DNA from: Mytilus galloprovincialis
Lineage: Eukaryota; Mollusca; Bivalvia; Mytilida; Mytilidae
DNA length: 64,000 bases
Reading direction: 5' to 3'
Assembly (NCBI RefSeq): GCF_965363235.1
Contig: NC_134844.1
Coordinates: 91,474,664 to 91,538,663, forward strand
The notes below the pieces were generated by a model that saw nothing but the letters and a program-made list of their open reading frames with translations, had not been told where the DNA came from and did not search any database. Positions 45,585 to 57,347 of the stretch are shown in pieces. How positions within the stretch are numbered: position 1 is the first letter of the stretch; the number at the start of each line of letters is the position of its first letter. Both the position numbers and the translations under genes were made by a program.

Positions 45585-45740
45585 TTTACAATTTGTTAGC
45601 CGGCATGACGCAAAACAGCAAAACCAAGAATTCGACTTTATTTATAATTAATATTGGACAATGCTGTTGATAAAAAATGACTCCATTCCAGGCTCTTTTG
45701 TTTTTCAAATAGTTAATATTACCAATAAGTTCCAGGTCGA
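45585..45740 (+). repeat. Diverged duplicate segment, copy 2 (empty site)
   Basis: ACAATTTGTTAGCCGGCATG, AACCAAGAATTCGACTTTAT, AATATTGGACAATGCTGTTG and GCTCTTTTGTTTTTCAAATA, with AGTTAATATT and AATAAGTTCC, align with copy 1 on both sides of its insertion. The minus ORF at 45586-45798 is this repeat. Confidence 0.75.
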
Positions 45741-46164
45741 CGGTTTCTAACAGAAAGATTTTGAAAGTAGAGAAAACTGTGCATCTTATAATCAGCATGA
45801 CTTTATCAGATAACTAAATATCCAGGCTAAAATAAGGCTTACACATAGTTATATACTTTATTTTAGTCAGGGACCAGCAATTTCACGGGTGTGTTCTAGT
45901 CTTATGTAAAATTTAACACAAATGGACACAAAAGATACTACACTATATTTGACCTTCGTTCTAATAAAAATAATGAAATATAAATTTTGATCTCGACTTT
46001 CTGCATTTTCGTCGATCTGCATATCATTTTTTTTTTATTATTTCACTTGCGTATTTGTCTTGTATTTGTGTCAATCGGCATTTCTTTTTTTATCTTTCAC
46101 TTGCATAGATTTTGTCTTTCATTTTCTCCAATTGTGTACATGTTAATTAGATAGGTGAAAGTTC

Positions 46165-46335
46165 TTTTTCAGCACCATTTATGAACATTATGTTTTCTGG
46201 TCTGTGCGTCCGTTCCTCCGTCTGTCCCGCTTTAGGTTGAAGTTTTTGGTCAAGGCAGTTTTTTTATGAAATTGAAGTCCTATCAACTTAAAACTTAATA
46301 CACAATGTTCCTTATGATATGATCCTTCTAATTTA
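46165..46335 (-). repeat. Family D copy, antisense
   Basis: CCGTTCCTCCGTCTGTCCCG, CTTTAGGTTGAAGTTTTTGG, AATTGAAGTCCTATCAACTT and ATGTTCCTTATGATATGATC are the reverse complement of 5010-5190. Confidence 0.65.
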
Positions 46336-46339
46336 ATGT

Positions 46340-47340
46340 CAGAATTTTCAAAAATTGAGTATTCAGATAAACAATTATTCCAAGATGTTTTGACATACTG
46401 GCAACGTATGCATGGAACTAATGTCTTGATGATTCTCGTAAAATAATGTCCGATCTTGCAATGAAGTTAAAATTTATTTATACTGCTATTTCACAAAATC
46501 TTATAGTAAAAATAAAATTATGACATAGTGTGACGTCATTGTAGTTTGTCATTTGTTTCATTTCAAATTGTCTAAAGGAGAAACGACAAACATTTCCCCT
46601 GATCTCACTGAAGATAATTACCTAATTTATGTATATCAACACTTTGGTTAGCTTGCTTTCTTTGTTTGTATATTTTGTTTAATTATTTTTTGATAATGTC
46701 CAATTGAATTTAAATATCATATATATACAGGTTTACATACCTATATATGAAGATGTCAATCTTAATTACAAAGCTTGAATAAACATTTAAACAAACAAAG
46801 CAAGGAGGCCAACCAAAGTTTTACCCTACATGCATTAGGAAATTAGCTGTACATGCTGTAAGGCAAAACATAATAATAAAATTAATACTCAGCGAATGTG
46901 AAATAAAATCAAAATTGTCGGTGGTAAAAACTAAATATAGTTATAAATTTAACTTAAGACAAAAAGAATTGCTCCAAGAATAATATCCAACATTAAATCT
47001 CTCCCTTTCATTTAGCTTCAACTATGACCGGAAAGATTGAAAACAAATTTTGATTTTTAATACGGGCAACAACCTTTGTTTAAATTTCCAAAATGAGCAA
47101 TTTAGATTTATAATATTTTATCCTGTTGGAGAAATCTTACTTTGTAGTTTTCAACGGAAAATTATTTCTAAAATAATTTTTGAATTAAAAACTTTTTTGT
47201 ATTTAAAATTTACTGTCTCGTTTATTCAAAACACTTGAGGTAGTAATAACAGGGATTGTATTTTATGATAGATTTATAACATTTTAGAATAAAAAACTTT
47301 AATTCATATATTATACTATAATTTTAATTTCCTTATATCT
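46340..47340. other. AT-rich stretch, no supported gene
   Basis: No exon, repeat copy or structural element is evident. The 62-codon ORF at 47050-47238 is rich in Phe, Ile and Leu and has no domain signature. Confidence 0.4.
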
Positions 47341-47344
47341 TAAA

Positions 47345-48123
47345 CAGTCAGGGGACTAAATACTGAAATAAGTGATTTTTAAATCACTTATTTGAGTAGC
47401 AAATTTGAAGTTTTGTCACAAATTGTGATTTTGAAGTTTTACCAAAATTTTAAACTGACAATGACATAGGTTTAAATAATATCTTTTCATTAATAAACTT
47501 GGAAAAAATGAACTTTTTGCTTCTTTTATGTAGCAAGGTTTATGCCTTTGATGCTATCATTTATCTGCAAATTCTATTCTAGTTGAAAAAATGCTATAAT
47601 AATGGCTTTACATAATGAACTGATACTTTCTTAACAGATTTTTCCCAGCAGTGGGAGTATTTTTCCTGTGAAGTTCAAGGTTTCAGATTATGTAATAAAA
47701 TTCTACTGTTGGTGATAAAAATTTCACTGTTAGGGGACAGTTGAAATTAGTAGGGGTTATTAAAATAATGATACTTAAATAAGTGATTTTTGGGAAGGAA
47801 ATTGAGGTATGATACTTAAACAAGTGGTCTTAATGTCATTATCCTAGATTCAGTACAAGGTCTGATCACCTGAAATGACCTGGTCATCCTAGACAATACA
47901 GATGTTGGTTCTGATAATTTTAGAAACATAATAAGTCCCTGGATCATTAGTATTCTATATTTAAAGTATAATAAAATTAAATCACTTCTTTTAGTGATTA
48001 ATTTGTACTACTTAAATAGGAGATTATTAAAGAAAGACAACTCTTACTTCCAATCTTTATGGAAATAATGTTACTTTAATCAGTGATTTAGAAAATCACT
48101 CATTTAAGTAAGTCCCCTGACTG
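47345..48123. mobile_element. ~780-bp TIR element, copy 2
   Basis: The left end CAGTCAGGGGACTAAATACT is complementary to the right end AAGTAAGTCCCCTGACTG. A subterminal palindrome ATAAGTGATTTTTAAATCAC with TTAT sits just inside the left end. A partner, AGTGATTTAGAAAATCACT, lies inside the right end, and ACTTAAATAAGTGATTT occurs internally. TTAAA flanks both sides as a possible target duplication. The TIR is the same as in the element at 36727-37459. There is no transposase ORF. Confidence 0.8.
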
Positions 48124-49308
48124 TTAAATATTCAGAAATAATGAATCACAAACTAGATGCAATAATTAAGTTTGTCTGAGTCAGGAAAAATAATGGTATA
48201 AAGACGTTTGTTCATGATTTTGTGTGTCCGTCTGTCAACAGTAGCGAATAAGTTCATTAAGGCAGACTTCTAAAACGAATAAAAAAAACACACTTCTAGT
48301 CTGATATAGTCAAATACTCTGTAAGTTAGCCAGTGCCATCTTTCATTTTTTGTATTTTCAATAATTATTCTAATGAGGGACAGAGGACAAAAACAGATTT
48401 TCATAACAAAAGCGGCGTGAAAGGTTATTTCAAACAATTTTTCATTCCAACGGATGGTGTTTCTGAAGGTAAATATTATGCGGCAACAGCATCATAAGAT
48501 CTGATACTGATACATGCATTTAATCTCTTGTATTACCGGATGATAAAGTAGGTGAATATATTTGCTATTCCTGGAAATTTCAATGTGAGTTTCAAAAGTC
48601 CAATTTGCGATTTTTTTCAAATAGTGGGCCGGCAAGAAAAGTTTGTACTATGACGTCAGATGCAATGTTCTAAAGAAAGACAACTCTCTTCTTCAAAACA
48701 AACGAGAGAAAAAAAAATGAAAATTACTCATAACTTTTTTGAAAGGTCGGTGACACACACTTTTTTTTGCTTTATTTTGAAGATTACATACACATGGCAC
48801 TTTCCTTCTTGAAATTTTGTATGGATAAATCACTGGCAGAAATTTTTTAATTCTGGAAAGGTTTTTCATTTTTCATTTTTATTTTTGGCGGGGATGAAAT
48901 AAATCATATTTTTAAAGATCAAAACAATACGAGTTTTAAATTTTTGAACCTGTTTTGATAGATACAAATCTACTGTTTAACGTGAAACAAGAACTATGCT
49001 TGTAGGTTTGATATAAAGGATTTTTTTGAGAGTTTAGATAACAAGCAATTATTATGTTAATATTCAGGAAACGCGAAACTGAGGTTGCTATATACCGGTA
49101 GTGACAAAAATAAGTCGGTGACCCCCAATTTGTTTCATCACATTTTGTTCCTCAAATCATGAAATTCCTTCACACAAAATTTTAAGGAAAAATCGCTGGT
49201 AGAAATGAATAGGTTGTTTGGTCTTTAAGTAACAATACCTAATTTGTTTACTATCGACCACCTTGACACTTTTTTTACAGAAAATGTTAATATTTTAATT
49301 TGTCAGAT

Positions 49309-49409
49309 GCTGTGAAAAAGTGTCCTTCAATTGGACATTCTTTTATGATAAAGTACTATTAAATTCTGTCCTACAAGGTTGACATTCAATAAGAGGACTT
49401 TTTCACAGC
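49309..49409. repeat. ~100-bp inverted repeat (hairpin MITE-like)
   Basis: GCTGTGAAAAAGTGTCCTTC pairs with AGGACTTTTTCACAGC, and further in CAATTGGACATTC pairs loosely with TTGACATTCAATA. It is a short foldback with no other copy recognised in the window. Confidence 0.6.
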
Positions 49410-49864
49410 GAAAGCTAAGTGTCCTTTAAAGGGAGATAATAAAAAAGTCACTGATCTTTAATTAAGTTTTTTTTTTACCTATTCTGCATCAAGCAAATGA
49501 AAGATCTAGTCGATGAATCATGACTTATTGGGAGCTGTCAACAAGCACCAAATCTAAAGAAACTTCTGACACGAGCAAAATTCAGTACACAGAACGAAGG
49601 TGGCAGAAATACAAAAATGGGGGGGGGGGGGTCCCAGATGTAGAACATGCTAAATGCTAGAAGTAAAACTCTGAAATCAGGCACAGCAATTACACCTGAA
49701 AAATATTATTTATTGTGCAACCTGTCCCACTTGTAATCAAAACTACATACAGGTCAAACCATTTGATAGAGGAAGAGTTCACAAACAGCTGTCTGGACAA
49801 AGGTCCCTTCAATTAGAAACTCTCCATGTTCTGAACACTTTGACCAATGTGGAAAGGGAAAATT

Positions 49865-50800
49865 TAAACTATATTCCTTTCAGGTCAGGTGAGCTTTTCT
49901 TATCATTTGGCGTCCGTCGTCCATTGTCGTGCTGCCCCTGAATTGGAAATTTTAGCGAAATTTTGTCGTTTTTGGTTATTATCTTCAATATTATTATGGA
50001 AATAGATAAACTGTAAACAGCAATAATGTTCAGCAAAGTAGGATCTACAAAAAAGTCAACATGACCAAAATGGTCAGTTGACCCCTTAATGAGTTATTGC
50101 CCTTTATAGTCAATTTTTGTCAATTTTTTTTTCTTGTTTTCAAAATTCCAATAGGGAACATACCTTTTATAATTGTATAAATAAACCAATTTTTTACAAA
50201 AATCTTCTCTGAAACTACTAAGACAAATTTAACCAAACTTGTCCTCAATTATCATTAGGGTATCTAGTTTAAAAAATGTGTTAAATGATGCCATCCGGCG
50301 AACCAAGATGGCCAAAATGGCAAAAAATTGTAACTAGGGTAAAATGCAGTTTTTTGCTAAAATCTCAGAAACCAAAGCATTTTAAGCAAATCTGACACAG
50401 TTTAATTTGTTTCATTAGGTCTAGGTCTATCTGCCCTGAAATTTCCGTAACAAACATGCAAAATGTTGTTGGGTTGCTGCCCCTGAATTGGTAATTTTAA
50501 AGAAATGTTGCAGCTTTTGGTTATTATCTTGAATATTATTATAAATAGAGATAAACTGTAAACAGCAATAATGTAGAGCTAAGTTTATAGACCTACAAAT
50601 AAGTCGACATGATGAAAATGGTCAATCGACCCCCTTAAGGAGTTATTGCCTTTTATAGTCATGCAATTTTTAACAATTTTCATAAATTTTACAAAATAGT
50701 TTAACTACTGGGATAGATTCATAGGTTCATTAGATAGAGATAATTGTAAGCACTAAGAATGTTCAGTAAAGTAAGATCTACAAACACATCACCAGCATCA
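49865..50800 (-). repeat. Family F, two tandem copies in antisense
   Basis: Two passes, about 49915-50450 and 50465-50790, each read GCTGCCCCTGAATTGG, TTTTGGTTATTATCTT, ATAAACTGTAAACAGCAATA, AAAATGGTCA and GAGTTATTGCC. The left end GGTCAGGTGAGCTTTTCTTA and TCATTTGGCGTCCGTCGTCC is the family terminus. It lies directly upstream of the candidate promoter at 51.4 kb. Confidence 0.75.
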
Positions 50801-51384
50801 AAACACAATTTTGTCATGAATCCATCACTCTGCTGTGTCCTTCGTTTATGATATGCACATAGACCAAGGTGAGCAACACAGGCTCTTTAGAGCCTCTAGT
50901 TTCAGATGTGGACCTAAGATAAAATTCCACTTGAAGCCAAGGAACGATATTTTATTTAACTGTATAAGCCGACTTTTAATAGGAAGTGAAATTCAGTATG
51001 TGAATAAGATTCCGTAATATATACAAACTACCACATGACGTTACTATTATGTATTCTAATATGACGTGCTTCTTTCGCTTTGTAAACAACACCGTGATAA
51101 AATTCTCGATATATCTATACTTAGCGCAGACTCCAAGATGTACACAAATGGCTGTTTAAATATGCCTCCCACGTAAATCCACATGTATCGTAACCTATGT
51201 GTAAACGGTTGTGGATTTCGCTGTGTTAACAATTACAATTGAATAAAACCCTACAGAGCATTTATTCTAATCCTGACGCATAACAAAAAGAATCTACACA
51301 TTAGACAACGGAAAAATGGACAAAAACAAAATCAATTAAAATTCTGCGAAATTCCAGTAATGATTTTGGCGCATTAACGTCATT

Positions 51385-51560
51385 TCAAAACATGACGTCA
51401 TACGAAAGAAAACGTCAAAGCTGAAGGTTTTTCTATTGCGTTTACCTTCTAAACTCGGATACAATTGCATTAAAATAAAGTATTGAGGTAGGTGTTGCTT
51501 GTTTTCCGTTCTATCGCATTATTCGCACATTTACTGATTTCAGCAAGTCAACATGGCGGC
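51385..51560 (+). promoter_or_regulatory. Candidate promoter with CRE and YY1-like sites
   Basis: A full cAMP-response-element palindrome TGACGTCA lies in AACATGACGTCATACG at about 51391-51403. CRE half-sites (TGACGT) are nearby at about 51037 and 51061. CAACATGGCGGCTCC at 51549-51563 matches the YY1 core (ATGGCGGC) that often overlaps animal transcription starts and first codons. The segment is free of recognised repeats, unlike its flanks. No TATA box is evident. Confidence 0.4.
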
Positions 51561-54500
51561 TCCTTGGTTACAACATGTCAACAGTGAATTTGACGGTAGC
51601 TTACGATAAAAAATGTAAATTTAAAATTGCAAATGTTGGGTTTACTGAGAAGTAAAAAAGTAATCACATTTTTTTTCTAGCGGTAAGTTAAGAAATCATT
51701 CATGCAGGCTTATTAGATTTGTTTTACATTTATCGAACAGTGGGTAAAATAGAACAGCCACACACACGGTATACCCATCATCGCTTCAGTTTTTTAATGA
51801 TCGTATTTGTCCTATTAGAATTGAAATAATTCGTGGAAGCCATAGATTTGTTGTAAATGTACACATGGCCTGGGCCGTGATATTCATTAATTTTGTCCCT
51901 CGCTAACGCTCAGGATAAAATTCAAATATCACGGCCCAGGCCATGTGTAAATTTCCAACAAATCTATGGCTTCCATGAATTATTTCTTAAACATCACAAG
52001 TTGTTACTAGTAACGATAACAATTCTGTCTGATGAACTGTAAGGGATGCAGTGAAAGCGCTAACAGAAACAGTGTTCGATTTATAATGTGATTTTTTTTG
52101 TGTTTTTTATTTTTATGTTCTTTGAAAATTTCTTCATACATTGTTGGTCATCAAAAATGTGTGTCATTAATATTTACATGTACTTGGGACCTTTTGAATG
52201 TTCAAAACTGTTCTATTTGCTTAAAAGTAATCTGAAGCAATTTCTAGACAAGCTTCGATCATCAGGGTAAAAAGCCTTGTGACCTAAATATTGATTAATC
52301 AGTTAAGCTAATTCTTTTCTTTTTCATTAATAAAAAAATTCTACAGATGATTAAGTATATATAAATTATATTTATTTCAAGCAAACTATAAGAATGTTGA
52401 TAAAATTTTAAAAAATCACAATGTTAAACATGTTAAAGGGACAGTATGGACTCAGTTCATCATTATGATTGGAGCACATGTCATGTGCATGCTGTGTATA
52501 TTGTATAATAGATTTATTATGTCTTGTCTATCTTAAGTTTGGTTAAACTGCCTACTGGGAAAATATTATTACATGTTCCTTCCCAATTACTACTATAAGT
52601 CAATTATGTGTGAAAAATTGCAATTTCATGGGTTTTAATCTGGGTTTTAATCCCCCAGGATGTGAAACATTAGAATTTGTGTATATAAATGAAGAGATAT
52701 GAAAATTTTATCCTCAGTACTGTACGTCCCAGTTACTTAATTAAAGACAATAGAAATATTAAATTAGGGTAATAAATATCCCCCCCCCCCCCTAAAAAAA
52801 AATTGAACATTGAGAAGTTCTCACTCTGATACATATTTCAATGATCAATGTAATCATCTTTTATAAATTAGATGTGAGGACATGCATGGATAGTTTTAAA
52901 ACTCTTTCTTAACTTGGAAAAAGCACCTGGTTTCCTTAAGAACACAACATTTCAGGGGGAGGATGCAGAGCCTCTATATATTTACTCTTCTTCTGGATAC
53001 TGATTTGTGAACATGTAAAAATAAGGCAGCTAATGCACATATGTAACCTCAACAGCGAAAATGACAAATGTATAATTTTATTTACTTTTTTCAATTTCTC
53101 ATTGATGTGTTGTAAATTTTCTGTTAGAAACTCACACGACTCTCTATCTAAACTAGTGTGACAGTAACACAAGACTGTTTTATCTTAATTTTGCATATTT
53201 TTTTTCTAGGTGTACAACTGTGCAAGTATTGAACATCAGCTTGAAATGCCATGTGACCTAAAAGACAGTATAATAATGGACAGATGTAAGTAATGATAAA
53301 ATAGTCAATGATATGGGAAATGTATGAAATTGTAAGAAAAAGTTGACAGGCATATTGTTTTACACCTGTCCCTCCGTCGGTCAGTTAACTATATATATAG
53401 GTCAAAGTACAGCCTTCAGCAATGATCATACTGCATAGTCATATATAAAAAAGGCCCTGAAATTACAATTGTAAAATAATTCCAAACTAATGACCTTAAT
53501 ATTAATATACAAATAAAATAACTAAAAACAAATATGCAACACAGCAACAAACAACAACCACTGATTGTCCAGGTTCCTGACTTGGGACAGGCACAGGAGA
53601 TAGCAGGATTAAACATGTTAGTGGGATCCAAGCCCTAATAAAATCATATTTTAGTTATTCTCCTCAAGAAAATCTAATACAATGTATAATGTAATTAACA
53701 TCAACCATTGTCAACACTTTTAAATGTTGTACTTAACTTTATATATAAGGAAGATGTGGTATGATTGTCAATGAGACAACTTTCCACAAGAGACCAACTG
53801 ACACAGAAATTAAAAACTAAAGGTCACTGTACCCTCTTCAACAATGAGCAAAGCCCATACTGCATAGTCAGCTATAAAAGGCCCCAAAATGACAAATGTA
53901 AAACAAGAAAATTAACGGCCTAATTTATGTACAAAAAAATGAAAGAAAAAAAAAATATGTAACACTTCAACAATTGACAACCACTGCATTACAGGCTCCT
54001 GACTTGGAACAGGCACATACATTACATTGTACCTTAATATTTTAATTCGCATATTAGTATACAATCTATTGTATGTTTTTTTCTTTTTTTCTTTAAAAAG
54101 TTATATGCAAGTGGGGGCATAATCTGTGTCCCATGGAACCAATCATGACATTTATTTGTTCAGAGAATTTTGAAAGGAATAAATAATGAATAATTTTTCA
54201 TAATTTTTTTTCATCTTTTAGAAAAGTCGTCTCCTGAAACAACTGAGACAAATCTACCTAAATTTGGCCACACTCATCATTAGGGTATGTATATATAGTT
54301 TTAAATGTGTTTGATGACCCTGCCAACCTACATGGCAGACATGGCTAAAAATAGAAAATAGGAGGAAAATGCAGTGTTGACTTATATCTCTGAAACTAAA
54401 GATAAGTATAACAGTTGCATTATTTCATGCATCTATTGTAAATGAAAATATCAGGTGAGCGATAAAGGACCATTGGAGCCTCAACTTTCTATAGCCATTA

Positions 54501-56908
54501 TTGTTATAGCTGGTCAGTGGTCATAAACCTATGAAAATAAGTCAATTATTTAACCTCAGAGCACTACCAACAGATTCTTATCCAGTGTATTTGATCATGT
54601 TGATGAATAAATTTTATTACAACTCGTTAACAGGGCTAGATATGGAAATTTATTTTTCTTCTGGTTTTATAATATTAAGAAAAAACAAAGGAAAATGATA
54701 TTTTGATAAACATTAAACATGTTGTTGTGGTTTTGTGCTCTCTTGAACCATCAGATTATTACTGTACTGCAATAAAAAAAAACATTAAAGAATATCAGGG
54801 ATTTACGGGAACTTGAAGTAATTGAAAACTTGTTCAAATCCCAAACTGCACTTTAACTTTACTTTGTATCAACCATTAAGTGTTGTGAAATGTTTACACA
54901 ACGCTTGTTAACACCAAACACTGATCAAGTCACTTTGAAATTCGTCATTCTCATATTATCATGAATATGTTACTTTTTTAATAGGAAAAAGGATATATAT
55001 TAGAGATATATTTACAAGCAGGGACATCTGTGTCCCATGGACAGATTCTTGTTTTATTTATTACATATTTTAGTGTATTAAACTAATTATACTGCTTCCA
55101 CCTTTCAATATTCTAACAAAGCTCTATCTCATTAATGGATAAATAAATGATACTAGTCATGACCTCAACAGATAATTTTTTTTTCAGGTTCTCTGGTCGT
55201 AAGAACCTGTTGGCCACACACATGAAGATTTTCATTGATCCTGCTTTCAGCTGAATATCAGAAAAATTAAGAACAAAGGAAAATATGCTGAAACTGTACA
55301 GTCACCGGTCAGGATTATTTCAGAAGTGAAATTATAATACAATTTATTTTACTGGTTAATTCCTTTGATTTGATTTTGATTTTAAACAACACACAGAGGC
55401 TTTGCATTATTGTTTTTCAAGAGAGACACCAAAAGACGGTCAACATTTATCATTTTTATCAAAATACGCCCAGGACAAACCATGGATACACTTAACTTGA
55501 AATATGGTGCTTTCATACCAAAATTGCCTGGAACTAAAAGAAATAAAGAACCATTCATGTCAGCAATCAGGGGATAAGATGAAAGAATGCAGAATAAGGT
55601 ACTGTAATATTCAGTCCTAATAAAAGTCCTGCTTCTCTATATATACATATGCTTTTTGTTATGCCCCGTCGTAGCGGAGGGGGCATTAAGTTTTATCCTT
55701 GTATGTTTGTACATAATATTAGATATAAGAAGATGTGGTATGACTTCCAATGAGACAACTCTCCATCCAAGTCACAATTTGTAAAAGAAAAACAATTATA
55801 GGTCAAAGTACAGTCTTCAACACAGAGCCTTGGATCACACCAAACAGTAAGCTATTATTAATTTAAGGACTCAAAGCATTACTATTGTGAAACCAGCTGT
55901 CAAACATGAAAACCAACCATCTAATCTATATAAAAAAAAAAGAGAAAAGACAAACACTTATAGTGCATGATTTTCTCACTGTGTTGAAGACCCATTGGTG
56001 GACTTCGGTTGTTGTCTGCACTTTGGTCAGGTTGTTGACATATTTCCCCCAATTCCATTCTCAATTTTATGAAGAAGTTATTAACCTTTATTCTTGAAAA
56101 AGAGACGGAGGTATCATGTTCACATGGCACATCTGTTTATTTGTTTTAGTTCACTATAAACTTAAGTTTGCTTAACCAAATGTACTGAAACTTAAACACA
56201 ATACTTATTACCACAAAAATCAGATCAAGTACTCATTTGGGTACTGTGTGTCACTTTTACCATTCTTGATTTATGACCCTTTAAAATGTTATATGCAAGC
56301 AGGGGCATAATCTGTGTCCCATGGACCCATTCATCATTTATTTATTCAGAAAACTCTAAAAGGAATAAATAATCCATAATGTTCATACAGATAAAACATA
56401 TTGTTTTAAGGATTTTAATCTGTTTATTAAGTCACATGCAAACTCAATATTGCTCCCCTTTTAAATCTCGATCAGTGTTTGTAAAAAGAAAAAAGTAACA
56501 TAAAAGAATGCAGGTTGCCAGGAACATTCAAATTGGAGAAAGGGAAAAGAACACAACTCTACGCTAAATAATTTTGAAAACTTATTGGCTATACTATCTT
56601 TATTTATAAAAATGTCAAAAACATTATGTACATTATGATCATGTTGATTGTGTGAAATGTCACACAAGGCAATCAAAATGGTCAGGGGGGAAAAGAAGTT
56701 TTATTATAAATGTCAAATGGTTATAGTCTCAACCTATCAACATAATCAAAATTGTTGATTTCACAGTTAATACTTACTTTTAGCATGTTCAGCAGAATAG
56801 AATGTTTTTGTTATATTTTATTAAATGTTAATTTACTTTGCTCTTATAGGCAGGAGTGAAAGGAAGAGAAAACTAGGCATCAGTAAAGAAACAGATCAAT
56901 TTATGTAA
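51553..56908 (+). CDS. Candidate small spliced gene, unrecognised ~64-residue product
   Basis: I do not recognise the product. Exon 1 starts at the ATG at 51553 in an AACATGG context and reads MAAPWLQHVNSEFD. Exon 2 (53210-53285) follows TTTTTTTTCTAG, reads VYNCASIEHQLEMPCDLKD and on to MDR, and ends AGAT|GTAAGT. A last exon (56850-56908) follows TTGCTCTTATAG and reads RSERKRKLGISKETDQFM then TAA. Exons 2 and 3 join in phase (T+GC, Cys). Exon 1 and exon 2 do not join directly in phase. They would if a 2-nt CG at 51681-51682, flanked by a perfect acceptor and a GTAAGT donor, is included. An alternative terminal exon begins at 55198. The basic SERKRK stretch could be a nuclear signal. A non-coding transcript is equally possible. 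Confidence 0.35.
51822..51986. repeat. 165-bp near-perfect hairpin
   Basis: The arms of about 62 bases, GAAATAATTCGTGGAAGCCA through ACACATGGCCTGGGCCGTGA and the complementary TCACGGCCCAGGCCATGTGT through TGGCTTCCATGAATTATTTC, differ at only three or four positions. Even the loop pairs partly (ATTTTGTCC with GGATAAAAT). It lies in intron 1 of the candidate gene at 51.5 kb. It is a foldback element or a young MITE; no copy is seen elsewhere here. Confidence 0.9.
53400..53640 (-). mobile_element. Tail A copy, antisense
   Basis: GTCAAAGTACAGCCTTCAGC, AATGATCATACTGCATAGTC, AAAGGCCCTGAAATTAC, CAACAACCACTGATTGTCCA, TTCCTGACTTGGGACAGGCA and AAACATGTTAGTGGGATCCA follow the antisense order. The minus ORF at 53416-53631 is this repeat. 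Confidence 0.75.
53745..54030 (-). mobile_element. Tail A copy, antisense
   Basis: It begins GAAGATGTGGTATGATTGTC, then ATGAGACAACTTTCCACAAG, CTTCAACAATGAGCAAAGCC, TACTGCATAGTCAGCTATAA, AAGGCCCCAAAATGACAAAT and CTCCTGACTTGGAACAGGCA. It is the best antisense copy in the window and lies about 100 bases from the preceding one in the same orientation. Confidence 0.8.
54230..54480 (-). repeat. Family F fragment
   Basis: TCGTCTCCTGAAACAACTGA, GACAAATCTACC, ATCATTAGGGTATGTA and ACATGGCTAAAAATAGAAAA match the 3' third of the antisense copy at 50200-50350. It ends TATCAGGTGAGCGATAAAGG and ACCATTGGAGCCTC. Confidence 0.55.
55725..55870 (-). mobile_element. Tail A fragment, antisense
   Basis: AGAAGATGTGGTATGACTTC, CAATGAGACAACTCTCCATC and TATAGGTCAAAGTACAGTCT, then CTTCAACACAGAGCC, match the first 130 bases of antisense tail A. 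A piece of family H end (ATGCCCCGTCGTAGCGGAGG, GGGCATTAAG) sits just upstream at 55660-55695. Confidence 0.65.
55975..56068 (+). mobile_element. Tail B 3'-terminal fragment
   Basis: GTGTTGAAGACCCATTGGTG, GACTTCGGTTGTTGTCTGCA and GGTCAGGTTGTTGACATATT run to CCATTCTCAATTTTA. It shares its last bases exactly with the ends at 4839 and 40565. ORFs on both strands here are artefacts. Confidence 0.7.
56100..56335 (-). repeat. Family H fragment, antisense
   Basis: AAACTTAAGTTTGCTTAACC, AAATGTACTGAAACTTAAAC, ATTACCACAAAAATCAGATC and a final CAGGGGCATAATCTGTGTCC with ATGGACCC are antisense H. A similar terminus occurs at 54105-54150. Confidence 0.6.
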
Positions 56909-57341
56909 TAATTCCATCTGAATATATCAAACATTGCACATGCTATAAAGATTTATTCACATGTATACTATGATTTGTAGTTATATTTTATTGTATGTAT
57001 TTGTAATATTAAAAGTACATGTATTTTACTTTAGAACAGTATTTTAATTTTTATATTTTGCTGTGGAGAATATCAAAGAAATTTAGAAAAACATAATTAA
57101 AGATAGTTTCTTCCGTGTTTTCTGTGACAAAAAAAATTTGCAAATTAGGAAAATTAAATGAGGCTACATTATTGAATATTTTTGAGTTTGAGTTTTTTTT
57201 TTCATTCCTATTTTAAAATTTCATTGGCATTTGAAATAATGAGTTGAAAAGAATTTTTATCAATTATTTTGTTTTCAAGATGTACAACAGTAGAGAAGGT
57301 TAAGGTTTTGTGTACAATAGTTTACTATGATGTAATGGTCA

Positions 57342-57347
57342 AATAAA
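57342..57347 (+). terminator. Poly(A) signal AATAAA
   Basis: AATAAA in GTCAAATAAACTTGAAACTT lies about 430 bases after the candidate stop at 56908, the first plausible cleavage signal in a repeat-free stretch downstream of it. In an AT-rich genome AATAAA is common, so this only supports the gene model weakly. Confidence 0.3.
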
